Below, piece by piece: positions 27,470 through 36,700 of a stretch of DNA of 64,000 nucleotides (position 1 is the stretch's first letter; each line of letters begins with the position of its first letter). The stretch is taken from the NCBI GenBank assembly GCA_946491665.1, contig CAMLYL010000003.1:1-64000 (forward strand), in the 5' to 3' direction. Position numbers and translations under genes: made by a program. The notes below the pieces were generated by a model, which saw only the letters and a list, made by a program, of their open reading frames with translations, was not told the DNA's origin and ran no database searches. Source of the stretch: an uncultured Lachnospiraceae bacterium. Lineage in GTDB: Bacteria; Bacillota; Clostridia; Lachnospirales; Lachnospiraceae.

Positions 27470-28351
27470 ATGGAACAGTTATTTTTATTACAGTTATTTG
27501 CTGAAGGGGAGAATCCGGCAGCAGGTACAGAGGCAGTAAACCAGCCCGCCACTGGAACGGCAGATGCGCAGGGAACACCGACGGGTGATCCCGGGAGCGA
27601 AAACCAGCCCGCCACTGGAGAAGCAGAACCTACGTTTGAGGAGCTGATCAATGGCAAGTATAAAAGGGAGTACAATGCCAGCGTAAAAAATGCGGTCAGC
27701 AGACGCCTGAAGAACCAGAAACAGATGGAAGCGCGGATGGGGATTGTCCAGCCGGTAATTGATTTGTTTGGTTCCCGATATGGAGTTGATACGGCGAATC
27801 TGTCGGATCAGGATCTGGAAACGCTGATCGGAAAAGTGTTGGAAGATAATTCATTGTATGAAGATGAAGCCTTAAAACGTGGGATGGATGTTGAGACGTA
27901 CAAAACCCTGTCACGGACAGAGAGGGAAAATGCCAGACTTCGGGAATATAAACGGAAGACAGAAGCCAATGAAGCAAACAGGAATAAATTTATGAGACTG
28001 CAGTCGGATGCAGAGGCCTTGCGGCAGGTGTATCCGGATTTTGACCTGGATGCGGAAATGGAAAATCCGATGTTTGAACGTCTGGTGTGGGTATCCGGGG
28101 TTCCTATGCAGACTGCTTATGAAGTGGTGCACAGGGATCAGATTCTGGCACAGGGAATGCAGTACGCCACACAGCAGACCAGGGAACAGATTTCAAATAA
28201 TATCCAGGCAGGAATGAACCGGCCGCAGGAAGGTGGCCTGTCCCAGCAGAGTTCTTCCCTTTCCCAGCCGGGAGGTCCTAAGACCTGGACGAAGGAAGAA
28301 AGAGAGGCCATTAAGAACCGTGTAAGAAACGGAGAAAGGGTGGTTCTCTAG
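27470..28351 (+). CDS. Scaffold / capsid assembly protein
   Basis: Acidic, helical protein between portal and capsid genes; starts MEQLFLLQLFAEGEN. Confidence 0.75.
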   Translation: MEQLFLLQLFAEGENPAAGTEAVNQPATGTADAQGTPTGDPGSENQPATGEAEPTFEELINGKYKREYNASVKNAVSRRLKNQKQMEARMGIVQPVIDLFGSRYGVDTANLSDQDLETLIGKVLEDNSLYEDEALKRGMDVETYKTLSRTERENARLREYKRKTEANEANRNKFMRLQSDAEALRQVYPDFDLDAEMENPMFERLVWVSGVPMQTAYEVVHRDQILAQGMQYATQQTREQISNNIQAGMNRPQEGGLSQQSSSLSQPGGPKTWTKEEREAIKNRVRNGERVVL

Positions 28352-28362
28352 GAAGGAGTATC

Positions 28363-29643
28363 ATGTTAAATCAGTTTTTGTTTGAGACAGAAGTACTGCA
28401 GCTGTTTGCGGAGCCAAATACGAACGTGACGACTGCAAATACGCCGGGGAATGATCTTTCTCCGACTATGAAGGAGTTCTATGATACGGAACTTCTGGAA
28501 AATGCCCGCGCAGATCTGTATTTTAATCAGTTCGGAGATGAACAGCCGCTTCCCCAGGGCAAGGGAAATAAAGTGGAATGGAGACGCTGGGAGACTTTTG
28601 GAAAAGCCATGACACCATTGACCGAAGGTGTAACACCGGATGGAAATAAACTTTCTATGGTGAAGGTAGAACAGAATATTAACCAGTATGGTGATTACAG
28701 TACCATCTCTGATCGTCTGGAACTGGAAGCTCTGGATGATGTGATTCTGGGAGCAACAGAAGAACATGGAGCGCAGGCCGGCGAGACGCTGGATACAGTA
28801 ACACGGAATGAAATTCTTACGGGAACTCATGTATTGTATCCGAATAGCAAGACCAGCCGGAGTGCACTGACCGGAGAGGATAAAATTACGACGACACTGG
28901 TAAATATGGCGGTCACACATTTGAAAAAAATGAAGGCGCCGAAAATTAACGGGGATTATGTCTGCATCATTCATCCCAGCGTGTCGGAAGATTTGCGGGA
29001 ATGTGAAGGATGGCTGGAAGCACACAAGTATGCATCTCCGGAAGAGATCTACAATGGTGAGATTGGAAAGCTTCACGGATGTCGTTTTGTGGAAACCACA
29101 GAGCAGATGGTTTATGGAGGCGTAGGGCTTGCAAAGGACGCGAAGAATCTGGCGGTAAATGGTACTGTTTCTTCGAAAGCAGACGTTACTTTTGATGGCG
29201 GCACAGTTGCAGCAGGTGAACTCGTTGGGAGAATGGTTTTGATTGGCGGTGTCAGATATAAGGTAACTGCCAATACAACTACTTCTATGACGCTTGAGGA
29301 TGCCCTGACAGGAAGCGCTGCCAGTGTCACCGCAGAGGATAACGCTGTGATTTATCCGGGCGAGGGCGGAGCAGAAGGATGCGCCGTCTATGCATGCACT
29401 TTCCTTGGAAAGAAAGCATACGGAATCATCAAACCTACTGCAGAGTCCTTGAAAATGATTGTGAAGCAGCGGGGATCTGCCGGTACTGCAGATCCTTTGG
29501 ATCAGAGATCTACTGTGGGGTGGAAAGCTTCCCATGCGGCTAAGATCCTGTATGAAGAGAGATTGCTTCGACTGGAAGTGGGATCTTCTTACAGCGGCGT
29601 AGATTTTGACCAGGATTTGGAGGAGAAATATCATGGCAACTAA
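28363..29643 (+). CDS. Major capsid protein, N4-gp56 family
   Basis: IIKPTAESLKMIVKQRGSAGTADPLDQRSTVGWKASHAAKIL, typical of N4-gp56. N-terminal VLQLFAEP. Confidence 0.88.
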   Translation: MLNQFLFETEVLQLFAEPNTNVTTANTPGNDLSPTMKEFYDTELLENARADLYFNQFGDEQPLPQGKGNKVEWRRWETFGKAMTPLTEGVTPDGNKLSMVKVEQNINQYGDYSTISDRLELEALDDVILGATEEHGAQAGETLDTVTRNEILTGTHVLYPNSKTSRSALTGEDKITTTLVNMAVTHLKKMKAPKINGDYVCIIHPSVSEDLRECEGWLEAHKYASPEEIYNGEIGKLHGCRFVETTEQMVYGGVGLAKDAKNLAVNGTVSSKADVTFDGGTVAAGELVGRMVLIGGVRYKVTANTTTSMTLEDALTGSAASVTAEDNAVIYPGEGGAEGCAVYACTFLGKKAYGIIKPTAESLKMIVKQRGSAGTADPLDQRSTVGWKASHAAKILYEERLLRLEVGSSYSGVDFDQDLEEKYHGN

Positions 29644-29851
29644 AGCGAAGGCGAATGAGAAGGTAACCGTAAAACTTCCCCGCGCTGCGAGTGGGGAAGG
29701 AAACTATATTACAGCCTCTGTCAATGGCAAGGTTTATAAAATCAAGCGCGGTGTTCCTGTGGAAGTGCCGACAGCGATTGCAGAGGTGATTGCTAACTCA
29801 GAGATCGCTCAGGATATGGCGATTGAGTATATTGAAAGCAATAAGAATTAG
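29633..29851 (+). CDS. Small structural protein, unknown
   Basis: MATKAKANEKVTVKLPRAASGEGNYITASVNGKVYKIKRGVPVEVP; AGGAG RBS. Confidence 0.6.
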   Translation: MATKAKANEKVTVKLPRAASGEGNYITASVNGKVYKIKRGVPVEVPTAIAEVIANSEIAQDMAIEYIESNKN

Positions 29852-29866
29852 GATGCGGCGGATTCG

Positions 29867-29894
29867 GAAGGGAAGTGAAAGCTTCCCTTCTTTT
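29867..29894 (+). terminator. Intercistronic hairpin
   Basis: GAAGGGAAG TGAAAG CTTCCCTTC TTTT. Confidence 0.65.
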
Positions 29895-29911
29895 CGATTG
29901 AGGAGGATGTT

Positions 29912-30289
29912 ATGGCAGTAACAATATCAGAAGTAATTGGGTTGGTAAAGCAGTTATATCCATGTGGGATTTCAGATAATATGCAGAAGGACTGGCTGAG
30001 GCAGTTGGATGAACAGATTCAGGATGAAGTGATTGAAACGCATGAACTTCCGGAGCATTATGAGCCGCCGGATTTTGATGCGTATGACATGGAAACGGAA
30101 CTGATTGTGCCGGAGATCCATGCGGAGCTGTATGTGGCCTATCTGCGCATGAAGATGGCTATGATTCATGCAGATAAGGATGAATATGAGATTAACAGCA
30201 CAAAGTTTAACAATTCCTATATTACCTACCAGCAATACTATAACCGGAAACACAGGCCTTTAAGGAAAGGGTTCCCGAGGTACAGATAG
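29912..30289 (+). CDS. Head completion / adaptor protein (gp4-like position)
   Basis: 125 aa; VPEIHAELYVAYLRMKMAMIHADKDEYEINSTKFNNSYITYQQYYNR. Confidence 0.6.
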   Translation: MAVTISEVIGLVKQLYPCGISDNMQKDWLRQLDEQIQDEVIETHELPEHYEPPDFDAYDMETELIVPEIHAELYVAYLRMKMAMIHADKDEYEINSTKFNNSYITYQQYYNRKHRPLRKGFPRYR

Positions 30290-30298
30290 GAGGCAGGA

Positions 30299-32479
30299 AT
30301 GTTTTATAAGTCATTAGATTATAAAGCGAATACAAAAGATACTACAAGAGTGTTCCTGGGCTACAACCATACAAACCAGCCGGCCGACGGGGAATTTTAT
30401 GATATGCGTAATATGTCTGCAGATGAATACCCGGCCATTGCAACCAGGAAGAGAAGAACAATGAATCTTACCCTGGCAAGCAATGATTGGCAGGAACTGG
30501 AAGTGAATTTTGAGTTTTCTTATGACGGAAGTGTATCGGTTGGAACAGCAACATATCAATCTGGAAGTATTGAAGTTGGGGAAAAAGAAACACTTACTTT
30601 TTCCTGTAAGGCGGACGAAGAATTGGTTTCTTCTGTGGCATCAAAGGTTACATATTATGATTCAGAAGGAAATGAGATCGGATCAGAAGAGATTGGAAAT
30701 GAATCATTCGTAACACCGGATCAGACAGGGTCCTGTGAGATTACTGTTTCGGCTTTAATCCGAGATCCGCAGGACCATACAGAAGAAGAATTGCCAGAAT
30801 GTGTGACAGAGCTGTCGGTGAAATTGTTTAACCGGAATATCAGAGGGATGCTTTTGAAAGATGGGAAATTGGCCTATATGGTGGGAAGCAAACTGATGTA
30901 TGACGGTCAGGAGATTGATTTCAAGGAATACATGTCGAAAGCTGATGACTATCGAACGGAAATGCAGCTTCTTTCTTTTGGGGTATATATCCTTATTTTT
31001 CCGGCGGCACTGTATTTTAATACAAATGATCTGGAAGATTATGGAAGTCTGTCAGAGGAATACGTGGCAGGAACTTTTGAATCACAGGTAAAGTTTACCA
31101 TGTGTGATGCGCAGGGGGAGGAGATTACGGCATCTACGACGGAGCCGGAAGACCCGGAAAATATGGATTACTGGCTGAACACAGAGGAAAAATGCCTGTA
31201 TCAGTGGAGTGACAGCCTTGCTATGTGGGTGTCGGTATCTGCGACCTATATCCGCATTGAGATTACGCATACTGTGCTTCCGGAAACACCATTCCCTCAG
31301 ATGTTTTCCGAGGGAGACGCGGTGTTTATGAATTCCAGTCTGGAAGATATCAATAAGGGGAGTATCATTCAGAAACTGGGGGAAATTACGGGAGAATCTG
31401 GAGAGATAATAGGCGGATATATCGTGGTAAAGGGATATTTATCCGGACAAGTTGTAGAGGAGGTATCACCGGAGAAGACGCTGTATTTCAAAAGAAAGAT
31501 TCCGGAAATGGATTATGTCTGCGTATCCAATAACCGTGTGTGGGGCTGCAGACATGGATTGTCCGAAGATTCCGAAGCGGTGAATGAAATCTATGCTTCC
31601 AAGCTGGGAGATGCAAAGAACTGGTATTGCTATGCTGGGAATGCAACGGATTCTTATGCACTTTCCCTGGGTGATGATGGGGAATTTACGGCAGCATTTA
31701 CATTTAAAGGTTATCCGATGTTCTTTAAAGAGAACGTGGTTTACAAAATTTATGGAGGGTATCCGGCGGCGTATCAGCTTTATACCTATGACTGCAGAGG
31801 TGTGCAGAGAGGTTCCCACCGTTCGCTGGCAGTAGTGAATGAATATCTGGTATATAAATCGGTCCGGGATATATGTGTCTTCGATGGAAGTATGCCAACT
31901 GGTATTTCCGGGAAGCTGGGAGCGGAAAAATATAAGAATGCAGCAGCCGGAGCGTGTCTGGGGAAATATTACATTTCCATGGAAAACAGTACCGGTTCTT
32001 CCTGTTTTTTTACTTATGATCTGGAACGAGGGATTTGGAGTCGGGAAGATGATTTGAAAATAGAAGAGTTTGTTTATAACAATTCCGGACAGCTCTATGG
32101 GCGAAACAAACTATCTGTATATGGTTTTGAAGATGCGGCAGATGGTTTTGGACAGGCAGAGGAAACTCCGGAAGGAAGATTGAAGTGGATGCTGGAAACT
32201 CCGGATCTGGGGTTAGAAGATTTGGAACGGAAATGGGTCAAAGCGATTCATATCAGGGCATATATGGAATATGAGGCAGTGATGGATGTATATGTGGATT
32301 GTGATGATACCGGAAACAGACCGGTGAAGACAATCCGTGGGGAAGGAAGGATTTGTTCTTGCCGTATTCCTGTGATTTCTGCCCGTGCAGATAACTATCG
32401 GATCCGACTGAGCGGTTATGGCTATGTAAGGATCTATTCGATCACAAAAGAAGTGGAGTATGGGAGTGACAGAAGATGA
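30299..32479 (+). CDS. Tail hub / DNA-stabilisation protein (P22 gp10-like position)
   Basis: 726 aa beta-rich (GYNHTNQPADGEFYDMRNMSADEYPAIATRK; FTFKGYPMFFKENVVYKIYG). Confidence 0.6.
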   Translation: MFYKSLDYKANTKDTTRVFLGYNHTNQPADGEFYDMRNMSADEYPAIATRKRRTMNLTLASNDWQELEVNFEFSYDGSVSVGTATYQSGSIEVGEKETLTFSCKADEELVSSVASKVTYYDSEGNEIGSEEIGNESFVTPDQTGSCEITVSALIRDPQDHTEEELPECVTELSVKLFNRNIRGMLLKDGKLAYMVGSKLMYDGQEIDFKEYMSKADDYRTEMQLLSFGVYILIFPAALYFNTNDLEDYGSLSEEYVAGTFESQVKFTMCDAQGEEITASTTEPEDPENMDYWLNTEEKCLYQWSDSLAMWVSVSATYIRIEITHTVLPETPFPQMFSEGDAVFMNSSLEDINKGSIIQKLGEITGESGEIIGGYIVVKGYLSGQVVEEVSPEKTLYFKRKIPEMDYVCVSNNRVWGCRHGLSEDSEAVNEIYASKLGDAKNWYCYAGNATDSYALSLGDDGEFTAAFTFKGYPMFFKENVVYKIYGGYPAAYQLYTYDCRGVQRGSHRSLAVVNEYLVYKSVRDICVFDGSMPTGISGKLGAEKYKNAAAGACLGKYYISMENSTGSSCFFTYDLERGIWSREDDLKIEEFVYNNSGQLYGRNKLSVYGFEDAADGFGQAEETPEGRLKWMLETPDLGLEDLERKWVKAIHIRAYMEYEAVMDVYVDCDDTGNRPVKTIRGEGRICSCRIPVISARADNYRIRLSGYGYVRIYSITKEVEYGSDRR

Positions 32480-32709
32480 AAACAGAACGTCCAATTTTAA
32501 ATGGGAAAACAGACAGAGAGAATCTGCATATTCTGGAATCCTGGGCGCAGAATCTGATGGATGAGCTGGAATATACGTTGAATCATATTGATGAGACAAA
32601 TCTGGCAAAACCGGAAGGGTATGTGCGCCAGGAACAGATGCAGGAATCTCTGGACAGGCAATATAAAGAACTGCGGTCACTGATTGTCAGCAGGACGAAA
32701 GGAGCATAG
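32476..32709 (+). CDS. Small tail-associated protein
   Basis: 77 aa, ATGA-type overlap with the previous gene. Confidence 0.5.
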   Translation: MKTERPILNGKTDRENLHILESWAQNLMDELEYTLNHIDETNLAKPEGYVRQEQMQESLDRQYKELRSLIVSRTKGA

Positions 32710-32712
32710 AGG

Positions 32713-33756
32713 ATGGCAAGTACATATTCAAAGACAACTACGACACAGAATACATCAACCAAAGGCGGGAGTACTTCGAAAACATCTGCAAGTGGGAAAG
32801 TATCAGGTACTACGAACCAGAAGCGGGATGAGGCGCTGAAAGATTATAAAGAGTCTGGCCAGGTGCAGAATGCCTATAATCAGCTCCAGAATACGCTGAA
32901 TAATAAGCCTGGATCATTTACTTCCAGTTATCAGGATCAGTTGGATGAAATTTATAACCGGATTATGAACCGAGAGGAATTTAAGTTTAATATGAATGAA
33001 AATTCTCTCTACCAGCAGTTAAAGGATCAGTATTCTGTGCTGGGGAAGCAGGCCATGCAGGACACTATGGGGCAGGCGGCGGCTATGACGGGAGGATACG
33101 GATCCTCTTACGCACAGACAGCGGGGCAGCAGTCATATCAGAATTATCTGCAGGAGCTGAACAGCCAGCTTCCGGATTTATATTCAATGGAATTGCAGAG
33201 ATATCAGCAGGAAGGGGAGAATATGCAGAATCAGTATGCTCTGTCCCGCGATATGTATGATACAGAGTATAACCAGTATCGGGATTCTGTGTCCGACTGG
33301 CAGGCTGATCGGGATTATTACAGCGGGCTGTACCAGGATGAGAGGAATTTTGATTATGGGAAGTACAGTGATAACAGGAATTTCTGGAATGATGAATACT
33401 GGAATGAACGGAATGCAGAACAGACGACGGAAAGTAGCTCCTGGGAGAATACGTCCAGCACACAGACTTCCACTACAAACAGCTCGACTTCTTCCGGGGG
33501 ATCCGGCGGCAGCTCCAGCAGATCAAAAAGTTCCAGCAAATCAGGGGGAAGTTCCGGCAGTTCCGGAAGTTCTGGAAGCACAGGAAATAAGCTTGTGCTG
33601 ACCAATGCAGCATCGAATGCAGCAATTCAGAATAATGTGAAGATTTTGTCTCAGCAGCCCAAAGCTTTTGCACAGGCACAGGTGAAGAACGCGTACGACA
33701 ACGGGAATATTTCCCAATCTATGCTCAATTATTATTATGATCAGTTAGGATGGTAG
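32713..33756 (+). CDS. Putative internal virion / ejection protein
   Basis: Gln/Tyr-rich helical protein with Ser/Gly-rich linker, immediately upstream of the giant ejection protein. Confidence 0.55.
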   Translation: MASTYSKTTTTQNTSTKGGSTSKTSASGKVSGTTNQKRDEALKDYKESGQVQNAYNQLQNTLNNKPGSFTSSYQDQLDEIYNRIMNREEFKFNMNENSLYQQLKDQYSVLGKQAMQDTMGQAAAMTGGYGSSYAQTAGQQSYQNYLQELNSQLPDLYSMELQRYQQEGENMQNQYALSRDMYDTEYNQYRDSVSDWQADRDYYSGLYQDERNFDYGKYSDNRNFWNDEYWNERNAEQTTESSSWENTSSTQTSTTNSSTSSGGSGGSSSRSKSSSKSGGSSGSSGSSGSTGNKLVLTNAASNAAIQNNVKILSQQPKAFAQAQVKNAYDNGNISQSMLNYYYDQLGW

Positions 33757-33766
33757 GAGGATATCC

Positions 33767-36700
33767 ATGGCAAAAAGAAAAACAGCAGATGAGGTGCTTG
33801 CAGAAAGAAACAGAAGGAAAGTGGGAACTATTGCAGCAGGAACTCCGACAATTTCCTATAAACAGGCAAAGCGTGCATATGGAGGAAATAAAACGGGAAC
33901 ATCTCTGGGTGCAGGGACTATGACTCTGCAGCAGGAGACAGCGGAACCTGTGCAGATGCTGGTCGATCCAACAGGGACAGACCGCAGGGAAGAAAATGCA
34001 GGAAGCACATTAAATGATACATCTACAGGCCGGAAAACGGCAGATGAGGTTATCCGTGACCGCGAAAGGGCGATTCGCCAGGGGACATATAAAAATTCAA
34101 TTTCGGAAAAGAAGGAAGAAACATTATCCGGGAACCGGATGACGTATCAGGATTTTAAAAAGACAGCAGAGCGTTCCGGCATCACGCCAAAGGCTGTTAC
34201 CACATCTGAGAGAGAAGCGCAGATGCAGGAACAGATTAAAGAGCAGAGAAAATTGGTGCGAAGACTCCGGATCGGACGATTGACCGGGCCAGTGACCTAT
34301 GAGAACGGTGTTCTTCGGATTGATGGATATGATCCGGAGGCTGAAAAAAAGAAGCTTGCAGAAATGGAACGGGAATATAATTATCGAAATGTGGAAGACG
34401 GCGTGCCGGAAACGGCTTCCCAGACGGAGAATTACAGACAGTATCTTGAAAATATCAAAGCGAATATTGGAGAAGATGAGGATCCTGAAAAAAAAGAATC
34501 TTTTATCTACGAACAGGAAAAAAACATGGAAGCGCTGTCAAAAACAGATGTGGCCAGATATGTGCGGGATTACCAGAGATACCAGGCGTCTGCAAGCGCG
34601 GGAAATGCGGAAAGCATCGGCATAGTGCGAGATGCTGAGAATGCCCTGAAGGAAATGGGGTATTCCAGGGAAGATATTTTAAGTTTGAAAGATACATATA
34701 CAAGAATTGAGAATGCCAATGCCAGGGTAAAAATGGAGGAAGATGTAAAGGATCGTGTCAATGGGACGTATGAGTACGATAGTGATCTGGAAAAGAAATT
34801 GATGGATGGCCCTGTAAGGCAGTCGATCGGTACGATCGGGGCCAGTCTGGCATCTGGCGCAGGAATCCAGGAGGGGCTTGCATCGGCAATCGCGCAGGCT
34901 GTTACAGGAGAATATGTTCCAGTAGACACGAATTCTGCTTATTTTTATCCGGGGATTTATCGGGATGTGGCAAGGCAGGAAGTGTCTGAAAATATTGAGA
35001 ATTCTGTCCCGAATAAATATGTCGGGAAAGGATTATCCATGATCTACAATGCCGGCATGTCAACCGCAGATACCTTGGCTTCTGCAGCAGCGGGAGGGCA
35101 GGGCTATTCTCTTGCAAATATGGCGGCAGGAGCGGCTTCGGGGGCTATGAGGGATACATTTGACCGTACTGGCGATACGGGGAAATCTATGGCCACAGCT
35201 GCAGTAGCAGGCGGTATTGAATATATAACAGAGAAGGTTTCGCTGGATAATTTGTGGGATATCGTAAAGGGAAGTGGGAAGGCCGCAGGGCGAAGCACAC
35301 TTACGAATTTGCTTGTGCAGTCTGGAATAGAGGGATCTGAGGAGGCTGCTTCGGATGTGGCGAACAGAGTCGTAGATTCTCTGATCAACGGAGGAAAATC
35401 CGAGATTCAACAGAATGCCCAGAATTATGTGGCAAATGGGATGACCGAGGAAGAAGCGAAACGGCAGGCTGAAAAAGATTGGTGGAAGCAGTTGGGAGAA
35501 GATGCGCTTGTAGGGACTCTTTCCGGTGCTATGGGCGGTGGCGCCGGTATTGCGGCCAATACGATTTCTTCACGGGCAGCAGGATCTGAAGTGCAGGAAT
35601 CAGGAGTGATGGAGACGGTTGCAAAGAGGGCAGAGCTGTATGACAGTTATCCGGTACAGAGTGCATTGCGGACATATGAAACACGTCCTACAAAAGCGAA
35701 TGCCGGAAGACTCTATCAGGCTGTGGCACAGTTTGAGTATGATAATAATATAGAACCGGTATCAACGGAGCAGGGCTTACCTGCTGTTTTGCAAACTAAT
35801 GCGGAAGATTCCTTGCCTGCAGAAGAAAGAACCGTAAATGAGCCCATTATAGAATCTCAAGAGCGTCCGGGAGCAGTGCGTCAGGTACAGAAAGCAGATA
35901 ATGCAATGCGGCAGGAAGCGCCGGAAGGTGAAAGTCCGGCGACCATGATGCAGAGAAATCCTTATATCGAACAGGATGTTCGGGGTACAAAGTCACCGGA
36001 GGATGCCATTCAGGAGATCCGGGAAGCGAGAACTCCGTATCAACTGGTGTCTAATTTGCGTTCTGTGCAGGAAAATGGAACGGAATCAGAGATCCGGGAA
36101 GCAAGGGAAGCATTTGAGGTAACCTCTGCAAAACTGATGGCAGATCGTGTGATTGCTCCAGAGGAACTTTCTATGGAACAGCAGCAGCTTACGGAAGCGG
36201 AAGCATACGAGGCTGGCTATGAGAACCGGCAGGTGGAAGATTATTTGCTGGCATATCCTGAAGCACAGATTGCCTATAATATGGGGATCCAGGAAAGAAG
36301 AAGAACGCAGAATGCAGATAATATCCCCACACAGGTAAATGACCTGACTGCGGCCAGGGACAGCTCTGGTAAAAGGATAACGGTCAGAACCATTCGGGAT
36401 ATTGAAAATGAGCCTGTTGCAGTGACAGAAAACGGAAATGTCAACCTTTCAGATATTACTTTTGAAAGCCCGGCAGTGCAGACGCTTTACAATAATGCGT
36501 CTACGAAAGGAACCACGAAGGCGGCGCAGGTTTATCTGGAGGGCTACCCTTCCGGGATGAATGTGAAATCTTATGAAATGTATTTTAACCGGTTCGTAAA
36601 CGCCGGGAAGCTGGGGGCGTCTTTTGAAAATACGGTCAGACGGAACGGGCAGTTAAGGAACTATATTCCGGAAGAGACGTTAAAGAAGTTTTATGATCTT

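Noticed and set aside
27539-27618. 18-nt repeat AACCAGCCCGCCACTGGA, 62 bp apart in the scaffold gene
   Set aside because: Encodes a repeated NQPATG linker in a low-complexity region; no need for a DNA-level function.
28366-29634. 422-aa minus-strand ORF opposite the capsid gene
   Set aside because: Antisense artefact of a codon-biased gene; no RBS, Ser/Cys/Arg-rich with no recognisable domain. The same applies to most long antisense ORFs in the track.
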